Source of the DNA: CBFDBF01 sp050287965
Lineage (GTDB): Bacteria > Pseudomonadota > Gammaproteobacteria > Chromatiales > Chromatiaceae
Length of the DNA stretch: 64,000 nt
Direction of reading: 5' to 3'
Assembly (NCBI GenBank): GCA_050287965.1
Contig: JBNKCX010000029.1
Coordinates: 124,001-188,000 of the forward strand
The position numbers were made by a program, and so were the translations under genes. The stretch's first letter is position 1, and each line of letters starts with the position of its first letter. The notes beneath the pieces were generated by a model, which was not told where the DNA came from, did not search any database, and saw only the letters and a list, made by a program, of their open reading frames with translations. Below, in pieces: positions 16,885 to 26,135 of the stretch.

Positions 16885-17945
16885 TGATCATGGCCGGAGG
16901 AACAGGGGGGCATGTCTTTCCCGCACTGGCGGTGGCGCGGGAGCTGCGTCAGCGGGGAGTGGACGTGGTCTGGCTCGGTTCCCGGGGCGGCTTTGAGGTG
17001 AGGGTGGTGCTGGATGCCGGTTTTCCCAGTGAGTGGATTTCCATACGCGGGCTGCGCGGGAAGGGCGTGGGTCAATGGCTTGCCGCGCCGTTCAAGATCC
17101 TTGGCGCCATGCTGCAGGCTTACCGGATATTGCGCCGTAACCGGCCGGGGGTGGTATTGGGAATGGGCGGATTTGTATCGGGACCGGGGGGTGTTATGGC
17201 GCGCCTGCTGGGTATTCCTCTGGTGGTGCATGAACAGAACGCTATCCCCGGGCTCACCAACCGTTGGCTGGCGCGGATCGCCTCCCGCGTGCTGCAGGCG
17301 TTTCCCGGTAGTTTTCCCGGGGCGGAGGCGACAGCGGTGGGCAACCCGGTACGACCGGAGATCGCCGGACTGCCGGAACCACGGGAGCGCGTGACCGGGC
17401 ACGGGGCCACACCGCGACTGTTGGTGCTTGGAGGATCTCAGGGCGCGCGGGCATTGAACGAGACCCTTCCCCCGGCCCTGGCGCTGCTGGATCGGGAACA
17501 GCGACCCGAGGTGTGGCATCAAGCCGGGAAAGACAAGGCGGAGATGACCGCGGCGGCCTACGAGCAGGCCTGCGTGGCGGCGATGGTAGAGCCTTTTATC
17601 GCCGATATGGCGGAGGCCTACGGGTGGGCCGATCTGGTGGTCTGCCGGGCGGGCGCGCTGACCATATCGGAACTGGCGGCCGCCGGAGTGGCCTCGGTAC
17701 TGGTGCCTTTTCCCTTTGCCGTGGACGACCACCAGACCCGTAACGCGGCCTTTCTCACCGATTCCGGGGCGGCCCGGTTGTTACCGGAATCGGAGATGTC
17801 TCCCCAGGGTCTGGCGCGGCTGCTGCGGGAACTGCTGTCGGACCGGGAAAAGTTGCTGGTCATGGCGTCTGCGGCACGAGGCTGCGCCCAGGACGGGGCG
17901 GCGGCTCGGGTAGCCGATATCTGTGAGGAGGTGTTGAGCGCATGA
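16869..17945 (+). CDS. murG: UDP-GlcNAc:lipid I GlcNAc transferase
   Basis: The 358-residue GT-B enzyme converts lipid I to lipid II at the inner face of the cytoplasmic membrane. Its three glycine-rich signatures are present: MAGGTGGHVFPALAVA near the N-terminus, LVLGGSQGARALNE in the middle and CRAGALTISELAAAG in the C-terminal UDP-GlcNAc domain. The start at 16869 gives the usual short leader and has GGACAGGA upstream; it overlaps ftsW by 16 bases. An ATG at 16884 that overlaps the ftsW stop is an alternative. The 3' end overlaps murC by 4 bases. Confidence 0.96.
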   Translation: MGVRVMIMAGGTGGHVFPALAVARELRQRGVDVVWLGSRGGFEVRVVLDAGFPSEWISIRGLRGKGVGQWLAAPFKILGAMLQAYRILRRNRPGVVLGMGGFVSGPGGVMARLLGIPLVVHEQNAIPGLTNRWLARIASRVLQAFPGSFPGAEATAVGNPVRPEIAGLPEPRERVTGHGATPRLLVLGGSQGARALNETLPPALALLDREQRPEVWHQAGKDKAEMTAAAYEQACVAAMVEPFIADMAEAYGWADLVVCRAGALTISELAAAGVASVLVPFPFAVDDHQTRNAAFLTDSGAARLLPESEMSPQGLARLLRELLSDREKLLVMASAARGCAQDGAAARVADICEEVLSA

Positions 17946-19390
17946 ATACTCGGGAAGGAGTACAGCTCAGACATGCCGCGGAGGCGATGGGGCGTATGCG
18001 TCATATCCATTTCGTCGGGATCGGCGGAGTGGGTATGAGCGGTATCGCCGAGGTATTGCTCAATCTCGGATATCGGGTGTCCGGTTCCGATATGCGGCGT
18101 AACCCGGTGGTTTCCCGTTTGGAACAGCAGGGTGCGGAAATCAAGATCGGTCACCGGGCGGAGAATATCTCCGGTGCCGATGCGGTGGTGGTCTCCAGTG
18201 CGGTGCAGGCGGACAACCCGGAGGTGGCGGCGGCGCGGGAGGAGCGCATACCGGTGGTGCCGCGGGCGGAGATGCTGGCTGAGCTGATGCGTTTCCGCTT
18301 CGGTATCGCCGTGGCCGGAACCCACGGTAAAACCACCACCACCAGTCTGACCGCCAGTCTGCTGGCGGAGGGTGGGCTGGATCCGACCTTCGTCATCGGC
18401 GGCCGTCTCAACAGTGCGGGCAGCAACGCCCGACTCGGGGCGGGGGAGTTTCTGGTGGCGGAAGCGGATGAAAGTGACGCCTCGTTTCTGTATCTCCAGC
18501 CGATGATGGCGGTGGTGACCAATATCGATGCGGATCATATGACCACCTATGACGGTGACTTCAACCGGCTGTTGGGAACCTTCATCGAGTTTCTGCATCA
18601 CCTGCCGTTCTACGGGCACGCCGTGCTCTGCATTGATGATGACAAGGTTCGGGGATTGCTTCCGCAAATCTCCCGACCCGTCCAAACCTACGGTATCAAC
18701 GAAGAAGCGGATCTGCAGGCCTTTGATATTCGGCAGGAAGGAATGCGCACCCATTTTTCGGTCCGCTTCGCCTCGGGTGGGGAGCCGTTGCACCTGACCC
18801 TCAATCTCCCGGGCCGGCACAACGTACTGAACGCCCTGGCGGCTATCGCGGTGGCACGGGAACTGGGTGTGGATAAAGAGGCGATCGCCCGGGGTCTGGA
18901 GCGTTTCCAGGGTATCGGGCGCCGTTTTCAGGTGAGCGGCGAAGCATGCCGCATCCAGGGCGGAAGCGTGATGCTGGTGGACGACTACGGACATCATCCG
19001 AAAGAGATCGAGGCCACCCTGGCCGCGGCCCGGGAAGGGTGGCCCGACAAGCGTGTGGTGCTGGTCTTTCAGCCGCACCGATACAGCCGTACCCAGGAGC
19101 AGTTTGAGGATTTCGTGCAGGTGCTTTCCCAGGCCGACGTGCTGGTGCTGACGGAGGTCTACCCGGCCGGTGAACAGCCGATCCCGGGAGCGGACGGTCG
19201 GACCCTGAGCCGGGCCGTGCGCATGCGGGGGCAGGTGGATCCGGTGTTCGTCGCGGACGTGGAGGAGGTGCCGGAGGTGTTGGCCGGACTGCTTCAGGAC
19301 GGCGATATGGTACTCACCCTGGGAGCGGGCGATATCGGGGCGGTGGCGGCCCGGTTACCGGAGACGCTTTGTACAGGAGGTGAAAGCTGA
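17942..19390 (+). CDS. murC: UDP-N-acetylmuramate:L-alanine ligase
   Basis: The 482-residue Mur ligase adds the first amino acid, L-alanine, to UDP-MurNAc. HFVGIGGVGMSGIAEVL (about 23-39) binds the UDP moiety, VAGTHGKTTTTSL (about 122-134) is the ATP loop, EADESDASFL and LVDDYGHHPKEI are MurC-specific, and FQPHRYSRT lies in the C-terminal domain. It overlaps murG by 4 bases and murB by a single base. The substrate is made by MurB, encoded next, so the two steps are adjacent in gene order as well as in the pathway. Confidence 0.97.
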   Translation: MNTREGVQLRHAAEAMGRMRHIHFVGIGGVGMSGIAEVLLNLGYRVSGSDMRRNPVVSRLEQQGAEIKIGHRAENISGADAVVVSSAVQADNPEVAAAREERIPVVPRAEMLAELMRFRFGIAVAGTHGKTTTTSLTASLLAEGGLDPTFVIGGRLNSAGSNARLGAGEFLVAEADESDASFLYLQPMMAVVTNIDADHMTTYDGDFNRLLGTFIEFLHHLPFYGHAVLCIDDDKVRGLLPQISRPVQTYGINEEADLQAFDIRQEGMRTHFSVRFASGGEPLHLTLNLPGRHNVLNALAAIAVARELGVDKEAIARGLERFQGIGRRFQVSGEACRIQGGSVMLVDDYGHHPKEIEATLAAAREGWPDKRVVLVFQPHRYSRTQEQFEDFVQVLSQADVLVLTEVYPAGEQPIPGADGRTLSRAVRMRGQVDPVFVADVEEVPEVLAGLLQDGDMVLTLGAGDIGAVAARLPETLCTGGES

Positions 19391-20292
19391 TGATGGCGAC
19401 GGCGATCAAACCGGCAGGCGAATTGCGCTATGAAGAGCCTCTTTCGCACCACACCACCTGGCGTGTGGGCGGCCCGGCCCGGCGTTTTTACAAACCGACG
19501 GACAGTGCGGATCTGGCGCGGTTTCTACAGTCGCTTCCCGCCGACGAACCGCTGCTTTGGCTCGGCCTCGGCAGCAATCTGCTGGTTCGGGACGGGGGTT
19601 TCAACGGTACCGTTATCGCCACCCAGGGTGTGTTGAACGGGCTGGAGTTGCTGGCGGACGGCGGTCTGCGGGCGGAGGCCGGTGTGGCCTGCGCCAGGGT
19701 GGCCCGCTTCGCCGCGGGCAACGACCTCTGTGGTGCCGAGTTCCTCGCCGGTATCCCCGGCACCATGGGTGGGGCCCTGGCGATGAATGCCGGCGCCTTC
19801 GGGAGAGAGATCTGGGGGTGCGTCGCGGCGGTTGAGACTATCGATCGCCGGGGGAATGTGCGCAGCCGGGGGCCGACGGACTTCGATATCGGCTACCGCC
19901 AGGTGGGGCGGCCGGAAGGGGAGTGGTTTCTGGCGGCGCTTCTGGAGCTGCAGGCGGGTGACGGCGAGGCCGCTCTGCAGGAGGTCCAGCAGCTGTTGGA
20001 AAAACGGGCCGCCACCCAGCCGATAGGGCTTCCCAGTTGCGGCTCGGTATTCCGCAACCCCGAAGGAGAATACGCGGCGCGCCTGATCGAAGCCGCGGGC
20101 CTGAAGAATTACTCCATAGGCAATGCCTATGTGTCAGGCAAACATGCGAATTTCATTATCAACGCCGGCGAAGCCACGGCGGCGGATATCGAGGCGTTGA
20201 TCAATACCGTGCGGGATCGGGTGGAGGAGGCCAGCGGCATCCGCCTGCAAACGGAGGTACATATCGTGGGAGAAGAGGGGCCGATGAAATGA
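19390..20292 (+). CDS. murB: UDP-N-acetylenolpyruvoylglucosamine reductase
   Basis: The 300-residue flavoenzyme reduces UDP-GlcNAc-enolpyruvate to UDP-MurNAc with NADPH. FAD-binding signatures are HHTTWRVGGPAR and LGLGSNLLVRD in the N-terminal half and AGIPGTMGGALAMNAGAFG in the middle. LPSCGSVFRNPEG near residue 215 holds the serine proposed to protonate the intermediate, and the C-terminal KHANFIINAGEATA is conserved. Its short length and lack of the E. coli insert mark it as a type II MurB. The ATG overlaps the murC stop by one base; ddl overlaps its end by 4 bases. Confidence 0.96.
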   Translation: MMATAIKPAGELRYEEPLSHHTTWRVGGPARRFYKPTDSADLARFLQSLPADEPLLWLGLGSNLLVRDGGFNGTVIATQGVLNGLELLADGGLRAEAGVACARVARFAAGNDLCGAEFLAGIPGTMGGALAMNAGAFGREIWGCVAAVETIDRRGNVRSRGPTDFDIGYRQVGRPEGEWFLAALLELQAGDGEAALQEVQQLLEKRAATQPIGLPSCGSVFRNPEGEYAARLIEAAGLKNYSIGNAYVSGKHANFIINAGEATAADIEALINTVRDRVEEASGIRLQTEVHIVGEEGPMK

Positions 20293-21212
20293 CGGCTACC
20301 GCGGCTGATTTCGGCAGAGTGGCGGTGCTCCTGGGCGGGCGCTCCGCAGAGCGAGAGGTCTCGCTTAAGAGCGGCGCGGCGGTGCTGGAAGCCCTGCTTG
20401 CCCGGGGGGTGGATGCCCATCCGGTGGATGCGGCGGAGCGGGTGCTGGAGCAACTGATCAAGGGGGGTTTTGATCGGGTGTTCGTGGTCCTGCACGGCCG
20501 GGGCGGCGAGGACGGCGTGATCCAGGGGGCGTTGGAGACCCTTGGCCTTCCCTATACCGGCAGCGGTGTGGCGGGTTCCGCCCTGGGCATGGACAAGTAC
20601 CGCTGTAAGTTGCTGTGGTGTGGTTTGGGACTCCCCACCCCTGATTTCCTTATGGTTGATCGGGAGGAGACCTTGGCGAAGGCGGAACAGATCGGATTCC
20701 CGTTGATGGTCAAACCGGTGCATGAAGGTTCCAGTATCGGTATGGCACGGGTGGAGACTGCGGAAGAGCTGGCGTCGGCATGGGCGGCGGCACGGGAATT
20801 CGACGGACAGGTGATGGTGGAGCGTTGGATCACCGGTCAGGAGTACACCGCCTCCATCCTGGATGATCAAGTGTTACCGCTGATACGGCTGGAGACGCCC
20901 CACGCCTTTTACGACTACGAAGCGAAATACAGCGCCGACACCACCCGCTATATCTGCCCCTGCGGACTGGAGACGGGAAAGGAACAGCAGTTCCAGGATC
21001 TCGCCGGTCGGGCGTTTGCGGCGGTCGGCGCCAGCGGTTGGGGGCGGGTGGACATGATGGTGGACGCGGCGGGGGATCCCTGGCTGATCGAGGTGAATAC
21101 GGTGCCGGGCATGACCGATCACAGTCTGGTTCCGATGGCGGCCCGGGCGTCGGGTATCGACTTTGCGGAGTTGGTGTGGCGCATCCTTGCGACCACGTTG
21201 GAGGCGCGTTGA
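20289..21212 (+). CDS. ddl: D-alanine:D-alanine ligase
   Basis: The 307-residue ATP-grasp enzyme makes the D-Ala-D-Ala used by MurF. VAVLLGGRSAEREVSLKSG (about 12-30) carries the substrate-binding serine and glutamate, HGRGGEDGVIQGALE follows, KPVHEGSSIGM binds ATP, and EVNTVPGMTDHSLVP (about 272-286) holds magnesium ligands and the catalytic loop. The ATG at 20289 overlaps the murB stop (ATGA) and gives the normal family length; a longer in-frame reading from 20037 lies inside murB and was discarded. ftsQ overlaps its last base. Confidence 0.96.
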   Translation: MTATAADFGRVAVLLGGRSAEREVSLKSGAAVLEALLARGVDAHPVDAAERVLEQLIKGGFDRVFVVLHGRGGEDGVIQGALETLGLPYTGSGVAGSALGMDKYRCKLLWCGLGLPTPDFLMVDREETLAKAEQIGFPLMVKPVHEGSSIGMARVETAEELASAWAAAREFDGQVMVERWITGQEYTASILDDQVLPLIRLETPHAFYDYEAKYSADTTRYICPCGLETGKEQQFQDLAGRAFAAVGASGWGRVDMMVDAAGDPWLIEVNTVPGMTDHSLVPMAARASGIDFAELVWRILATTLEAR

Positions 21213-22042
21213 TGGCGGAAGCGGCGACCATGACCGGTAAGCGGCAGAACCGGACCAGCGACGACGGACGGCGGTTGTTTCGTCCGGGACGGGCGCTGTT
21301 GCTGTCGCTGCTGGCCGTTCTGATCGGCGCCGCCGTCATCTGGGGGGTGCGGAAGCTGCAGGATCCGGAGTTGCTGCCTCTTAAGGTGGTTCGAATCGAC
21401 GGCGGTTTTCAGCACCTCAAGCGGGAAGACGTGCAGCGGGTGTTGGAGCCGCATCTGCGGAGCGGCTTTTTCGCCATCGATGTAGCGGCCATACGGGCAT
21501 CCGTGGAGGATCTGCCGTGGGTGGACCAGGTAAGCGTGCGCCTGGTCTGGCCGGATACCCTGCGCCTGTCAGTGACGGAACAGGTGCCGCTGGCCCGTTG
21601 GCAGGAAGGACGGTTGCTTAATGTTCGGGGGCAGGTTTTCCAACCGCCGGCGGCAGAGATCCCCGCCGGGCTTCCGGTATTTGCCGGACCTGAAGGGAGT
21701 GAGCTGGAGGTTGCTGGCCGTTATCGGGATCTGAACATCCGTCTGGATTCACTGGGACTGGCGGTGCAGCGGATAACGCTGGATGCGCGCCGTGCCTGGA
21801 CCCTGAAGACGGATAACGGACTGGTTGTGAGATTGGGAACAAAAGATATCGAAATGCGGCTGGAGCGATTTTTCCGGATCTATCCGTTGTTGCAGCGCAG
21901 GCAGTTGCAGTTGCAGGAGGTGGATTTGCGTTACACCAACGGATTTGCCATCCGCAGGAAGGCGGATAACGGGGAGGGTGCCTCGCCGAAGGTGGGAATG
22001 GGGTGGAGGACGCCCGTGTTGGGTGCAAGAGGGTTGGCGTAA
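21212..22042 (+). CDS. ftsQ: Cell division protein FtsQ
   Basis: The 276-residue bitopic protein has a cytoplasmic tail (about 1-28), one transmembrane helix (about 29-47), a periplasmic POTRA domain starting at LPLKVVRIDGGFQHLKRED (about 56-74), and a beta domain ending near EVDLRYTNGFAIRR. SVEDLPWVDQVSVRLVWPDTL is the conserved FtsQ core. FtsQ recruits FtsL and FtsB to the divisome. The start at 21212 overlaps the ddl stop by one base (TGATG); the stop overlaps the ftsA ATG by one base. An upstream in-frame extension to 21038 lies inside ddl and was rejected. Confidence 0.94.
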   Translation: MAEAATMTGKRQNRTSDDGRRLFRPGRALLLSLLAVLIGAAVIWGVRKLQDPELLPLKVVRIDGGFQHLKREDVQRVLEPHLRSGFFAIDVAAIRASVEDLPWVDQVSVRLVWPDTLRLSVTEQVPLARWQEGRLLNVRGQVFQPPAAEIPAGLPVFAGPEGSELEVAGRYRDLNIRLDSLGLAVQRITLDARRAWTLKTDNGLVVRLGTKDIEMRLERFFRIYPLLQRRQLQLQEVDLRYTNGFAIRRKADNGEGASPKVGMGWRTPVLGARGLA

Positions 22043-23277
22043 TGACCAAAAAGGCAGAAAAGAATCTGATAGTAGGACTGGATATCGGCACCTCAAAGGT
22101 GGTTGCCATCGTCGGAGAGATACGGCCGGACGAGGGGATAGAGATCATCGGTATCGGTTCCCATCCGTCCCGGGGACTGAAGAAGGGCGTCGTGGTGAAT
22201 ATCGAATCGACGGTCCAGTCCATCCAGCGTGCGGTGGAAGAGGCTGAACTGATGGCGGGATGCGAGATCCACTCGGTCCACGCCGGGATCGCCGGGAACC
22301 ATATCCGTAGCCTCAATTCCCACGGCATCGTCGCCATCAAGGACCACGAGGTCACCTACGGAGACGTGGAGCGGGTGATCGACGCGGCGCGGGCGGTGGC
22401 AATCCCCGCTGACCAGAAGATCCTGCACATCCTGCCCCAGGAGTTCATTATCGATGAACAGGAAGGGATCAAGGAGCCGGTGGGTATGTCCGGTGTCCGT
22501 CTGGAGGCGCGGGTGCATATGGTTACCGGTGCCGTAAGTGCCGCCCAGAACATCATCAAATGCGTGCGCCGTTGCGGTCTGGAGGTGGACGACCTGATTC
22601 TGGAACAACTCAGTTCCAGCTACGCCGTGCTCAGCGACGACGAAAAGGAATTGGGTGTCTGTCTGGTGGATATCGGCGGCGGGACCACTGATATCGCGGT
22701 TTTTACCGAGGGCTCTATCCGTCACACCGCGGTCATCCCTATCGCCGGGGATCAGGTCACCAATGACATCGCGGTTGCCATGCGCACCCCGACCCAGCAC
22801 GCCGAAGAGATCAAAGTCAAATACGCCTGTGCCCTGACCCAGCTGGCCACCGGTGACGACACCATCGAGGTGCCGAGTATCGGTGATCGCCCTCCCCGGC
22901 GTCTGTCGCGGCAGACCCTGGCGGAGGTGGTGGAACCCCGTTACGAAGAGCTGCTGACGCTGGTTCAGGCCGAGCTGCGGCGCAGCGGTTTTGAGGAACT
23001 GGTTGCCGGTGGCGTGGTGCTGACCGGGGGAAGTTCCAAGATGGAAGGCCTGATCGAACTGGCGGAGGAGGTGTTCCACATGCCGGTGCGACTGGGTGTT
23101 CCCCAGTACGTCAGCGGACTGGTGGATGTGGTGCGTAACCCGATATATGCCACCGGCGTGGGGCTGCTGCTGTTCGGTAGCAGCAATCGCTCGGTGCGGA
23201 TGCGCGACCTGCCGAGCGGTGGGGGTATGAAAGCGGTATGGGGGCGGATGAAGAGCTGGTTTCAGGGGAATTTTTAA
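22042..23277 (+). CDS. ftsA: Cell division protein FtsA (actin-like ATPase)
   Basis: The 411-residue actin-fold protein tethers FtsZ to the membrane and signals to the divisome. NLIVGLDIGTSKVVAIVGE (about 8-26) is phosphate loop 1, CLVDIGGGTTDIAVF is phosphate loop 2, and GVVLTGGSSKMEGL contacts adenosine. The C-terminal VWGRMKSWFQGNF is the amphipathic membrane-targeting helix. The ATG at 22042 overlaps the ftsQ stop (TAATG); the longer reading from 22003 adds 13 unlikely residues. A 69-base gap with GAGGAGGAAATA separates it from ftsZ, the only sizeable gap inside the division genes. Confidence 0.96.
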   Translation: MTKKAEKNLIVGLDIGTSKVVAIVGEIRPDEGIEIIGIGSHPSRGLKKGVVVNIESTVQSIQRAVEEAELMAGCEIHSVHAGIAGNHIRSLNSHGIVAIKDHEVTYGDVERVIDAARAVAIPADQKILHILPQEFIIDEQEGIKEPVGMSGVRLEARVHMVTGAVSAAQNIIKCVRRCGLEVDDLILEQLSSSYAVLSDDEKELGVCLVDIGGGTTDIAVFTEGSIRHTAVIPIAGDQVTNDIAVAMRTPTQHAEEIKVKYACALTQLATGDDTIEVPSIGDRPPRRLSRQTLAEVVEPRYEELLTLVQAELRRSGFEELVAGGVVLTGGSSKMEGLIELAEEVFHMPVRLGVPQYVSGLVDVVRNPIYATGVGLLLFGSSNRSVRMRDLPSGGGMKAVWGRMKSWFQGNF

Positions 23278-23346
23278 GCGGATTTTTCGGATTCATTTTT
23301 AATTCAGGTGACTCTGTCGGGACCTGGTTGAGAGGAGGAAATAGCA

Positions 23347-24528
23347 ATGTTTGAGTTAATGGATGCGTATAGTCAGAATGCGGTGATAAAGGTGGTAGGT
23401 GTCGGCGGCGGCGGCGGTAACGCCATTAATCACATGGTGGACGCCAACATCGAGGGCGTGGATTTTATCTGCGCCAATACCGATGCCCAGGCGTTGAACA
23501 ACAGCCGGGTGCGTACGCTGTTGCAGCTTGGGGCCAATATCACCAAGGGGTTGGGAGCCGGTACCAATCCGGATATCGGTCGCCAGGCGGCGATGGAGGA
23601 TCGGGAACGGATCTACGAGGCGTTGCAGGGGGCGGATATGGTCTTTATTACCGCCGGTCTGGGCGGGGGTACCGGCACCGGTGCCGCCCCGGTGGTGGCC
23701 GAAGTGGCTCGGGAGTTGGGCATCCTGACCGTGGCGGTGGTTACCAAACCGTTCGCTTTCGAGGGCAGCAAGCGCCTGCACGTGGCGGATCGCGGGGTAC
23801 AGGAACTGGCTCAGTATGTGGATTCCCTCATCACCATTCCCAACGAAAAGTTGCTTTCGGTACTGGGGAAGGAGATCAGTCTTTTGAACGCCTTCAAGGC
23901 CGCCAATGATGTCCTGCAGGGAGCTGTTCAGGGTATTGCCGAGCTGATTACCCGTCCCGGTCTGATCAATGTCGATTTTGCCGACGTGCGCACGGTGATG
24001 TCGGAAATGGGCGTGGCGATGATGGGTTCCGGTTCCGCTTCCGGAGAAGATCGCGCCAGACAGGCGGCGGAACAGGCTATCCATAGTCCCCTGTTGGAGG
24101 ATATCAACCTCTCCGGTGCCCGCGGCATCCTGGTGAATATTACCGCCGGCTTGGATCTCTCTATCGGCGAGTTTGATGAGGTGGGCAGTACGGTAAAAGA
24201 GGTGGCCTGCGATGAGGCTACGGTGGTGGTGGGTACCGTGATTGATCCCGATATGCGGGATGAGCTGCGGGTTACCGTGGTTGCCACCGGTCTGGGTGAG
24301 ACCTCCGTACGGTTGGCCAGGCCGGCTGCGGCCAAGGAAGAGGTGCCGGCGATGCGTTTGGTCAATTCCGATATTGAGGAGCCCAAGGTCCCCAATTACG
24401 CGGAAATGGATCGCCCCACGGTCATCCGTAAGGACCCGAAGGCGGCCCAGGCCTTTGTGGAGGCGGCCAAGGAGCAGGATATGGATTATCTCGATATTCC
24501 GGCTTTTCTCAGGAGGCAGGCCGATTGA
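23347..24528 (+). CDS. ftsZ: Cell division GTPase FtsZ
   Basis: The 393-residue tubulin homologue polymerises into the Z ring. GVGGGGGNAINHM (18-30) and the tubulin signature GGGTGTGAAPVVAE (106-119) bind GTP, and the T7 loop with N-V-D-F-A-D (about 207-212) completes hydrolysis across subunits. The C-terminal peptide DYLDIPAFLRRQ (380-391) is the docking site for FtsA and ZipA. A strong Shine-Dalgarno GAGGAGG precedes the ATG, fitting the high FtsZ dose required. About 180 bases with a candidate promoter separate it from lpxC. Confidence 0.98.
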   Translation: MFELMDAYSQNAVIKVVGVGGGGGNAINHMVDANIEGVDFICANTDAQALNNSRVRTLLQLGANITKGLGAGTNPDIGRQAAMEDRERIYEALQGADMVFITAGLGGGTGTGAAPVVAEVARELGILTVAVVTKPFAFEGSKRLHVADRGVQELAQYVDSLITIPNEKLLSVLGKEISLLNAFKAANDVLQGAVQGIAELITRPGLINVDFADVRTVMSEMGVAMMGSGSASGEDRARQAAEQAIHSPLLEDINLSGARGILVNITAGLDLSIGEFDEVGSTVKEVACDEATVVVGTVIDPDMRDELRVTVVATGLGETSVRLARPAAAKEEVPAMRLVNSDIEEPKVPNYAEMDRPTVIRKDPKAAQAFVEAAKEQDMDYLDIPAFLRRQAD

Positions 24529-24633
24529 GTCGTAACTCTATGAAAATTAGCTAAAATCTGTAAAAATAGCTGGGTTCGCCGGGATCCGGGTATCCGGAGC
24601 CGGCGGAGGCAGCGAAATAATCCCTCAGGTGTT

Positions 24634-24662
24634 TTGATCACCGCGGGGACTCATGCTACCAT
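24634..24662 (+). promoter_or_regulatory. Candidate promoter of lpxC
   Basis: TTGATC (24634-24639), a 17-base spacer and TACCAT (24657-24662) lie about 45 bases before the lpxC ATG in the 179-base ftsZ-lpxC gap. A separate lpxC promoter is usual in gammaproteobacteria. Match is moderate. Confidence 0.45.
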
Positions 24663-24707
24663 TAGCGCGTTTTTTTTATGGGTATATAGAAGAAAAGAAC
24701 TCCAAAA

Positions 24708-25619
24708 ATGATAAAACAGCGTACGCTGAAGAATGTGATTCGCGCTACTGGAGTAGGGCTGCATACCGGGGAAAAGATCTATCTCACCCTTCGGCCGGCT
24801 GCGGTTGATACCGGTATTGTTTTTAGACGTGTGGATCTGAACGAGCCGGTGGAAATCAAGGCTCGTCCCGAGAATGTCGGCGACACCCGTCTCTCAACCA
24901 CCCTCATTCACGATGGTGTAAAGATATCCACCGTAGAGCACCTTCTCTCCGCCTTTGCCGGGCTGGGTATAGACAACGCTTACGTTGACGTCAGTGCCCC
25001 GGAGGTTCCGATTATGGACGGCAGTGCCGGACCCTTCGTGTTTCTGATTCAGTCGGCGGGTGTTGAAGAGCAGAATGCGGCAAAGAAATTCATCCGTATC
25101 AAGCGCCAGGTATCGGTGGAAGAGGGTGACAAGCGTGCCGCGTTCAGCCCGTTCGACGGTTTCAAGGTTTCCTTCGGCATCGATTTTGACCATCCCGCTT
25201 TTACCGAGCGCACCCGTTCCGCAACCGTTGATTTTTCCTCCATATCTTTTGTGAAAGAGGTCAGCCGCGCCCGTACCTTTGGATTCCTGCGCGACATTGA
25301 GATGTTGCGGGAACGGCAACTGGCCCTGGGCGGGAGTATGGATAACGCCATTGTGGTGGACGACTTCCGGGTGTTGAATGAGGACGGTCTGCGCTACGAA
25401 GACGAATTTGTAAAACATAAGATCCTGGATGCCATCGGGGATCTGTACCTGCTGGGGCACAGCCTGATCGGCGCCTTTAGCGGATATAAATCCGGCCACG
25501 CGTTAAATAACAAATTACTGAAAGCGTTGATGGCCGACGAAAGTGCGTGGGAGGAAGTCACTTTCGAAGAAGGGGACAGCGTACCCATCTCCTATATGAA
25601 GCCGATTCAGGTAACCTGA
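24708..25619 (+). CDS. lpxC: UDP-3-O-acyl-N-acetylglucosamine deacetylase
   Basis: The 303-residue zinc enzyme catalyses the committed step of lipid A synthesis. The zinc ligands are H78 (in VEHLLSAFAGLGIDN), H237 and D241 (in HKILDAIGD); E77 is the general base and H264 the conserved catalytic histidine. All are present with the spacing seen in E. coli, one residue earlier. Its presence shows the cell makes lipopolysaccharide, in keeping with the polysaccharide locus at the window end. lpxC converges with the minus-strand dciA-like gene 23 bases later; no clear terminator lies between. Confidence 0.97.
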   Translation: MIKQRTLKNVIRATGVGLHTGEKIYLTLRPAAVDTGIVFRRVDLNEPVEIKARPENVGDTRLSTTLIHDGVKISTVEHLLSAFAGLGIDNAYVDVSAPEVPIMDGSAGPFVFLIQSAGVEEQNAAKKFIRIKRQVSVEEGDKRAAFSPFDGFKVSFGIDFDHPAFTERTRSATVDFSSISFVKEVSRARTFGFLRDIEMLRERQLALGGSMDNAIVVDDFRVLNEDGLRYEDEFVKHKILDAIGDLYLLGHSLIGAFSGYKSGHALNNKLLKALMADESAWEEVTFEEGDSVPISYMKPIQVT

Positions 25620-25642
25620 ATCAGGGTCGTCTGAAAGGGGGG

Positions 25643-26077
25643 TCATTCTTGGTGGCGGCTGAGCCTTCTCAGCGCGGCGCTGAGGGCCGGGTCGCTGATG
25701 TCATCGGCCGTCTGCTGGAGCAGTTGCGCGTTTTTTCGTGAAAGTTGCATGATGTGACGCTGCTTGAGCTTTTTTTGCCGGTTGGGGGCTAGGATTCGGA
25801 TAGCGGCTTTTGTTACCGGAAGCTGCATCTGCCGCAGTCCCAGGATAAGATCGCGGGAGAAGTACCGCAGGCGGCTGGCCCAGGCTGAAGAGTCAGCAAA
25901 AAGTAACAGCCGGTCATCTCGAAGTACGGCGGCAAGGCAGTGACGGTCCAGAGGTGAGGGGAGCAGGCGACGTACCTGCTGCAACAGGGCCGCGTGTTGG
26001 CGGGAACGTGCTTGAAGCTTGGTTAAAGCCGTTTCTTTTTGTAAAAAGCTGTTTATAGAACGTAGATTGTTGCTCAT
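25643..26077 (-). CDS. DUF721 / DciA-like protein (candidate replicative helicase loader)
   Basis: A 144-residue basic protein of the DUF721 family, recognised by the HCLAAVLRDDRLLLFADSSAWASRLRYFSRDLI block (about residues 46-78), which matches the KH-like fold core of DciA. DciA loads DnaB helicase at replication in bacteria lacking DnaC or DnaI. The position between lpxC and an M23 peptidase and secA is the usual DUF721 site in many gammaproteobacteria; E. coli has secM there instead. The N-terminal part is rich in arginine and glutamine. The family call is fairly sure; the loader role is from homologues. It is divergent from the peptidase gene (58 bases between starts). Confidence 0.75.
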   Translation of the reverse strand: MSNNLRSINSFLQKETALTKLQARSRQHAALLQQVRRLLPSPLDRHCLAAVLRDDRLLLFADSSAWASRLRYFSRDLILGLRQMQLPVTKAAIRILAPNRQKKLKQRHIMQLSRKNAQLLQQTADDISDPALSAALRRLSRHQE

Positions 26078-26135
26078 GGGAGAACTGGAAATACGGCTCC
26101 TGTATTTTCAAATACTATAAAAGATTAAGCTGTTG

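Noticed and set aside
17618..19078. Long open frame (486 codons) antisense to murG and murC
   Set aside because: Spans two well-identified genes on the other strand; no domain visible.
24529..24633. Hairpin after ftsZ as a terminator
   Set aside because: Only short GC stems (for example GGAT/ATCC and GCCGG/CCGGC) without a following thymine tract.
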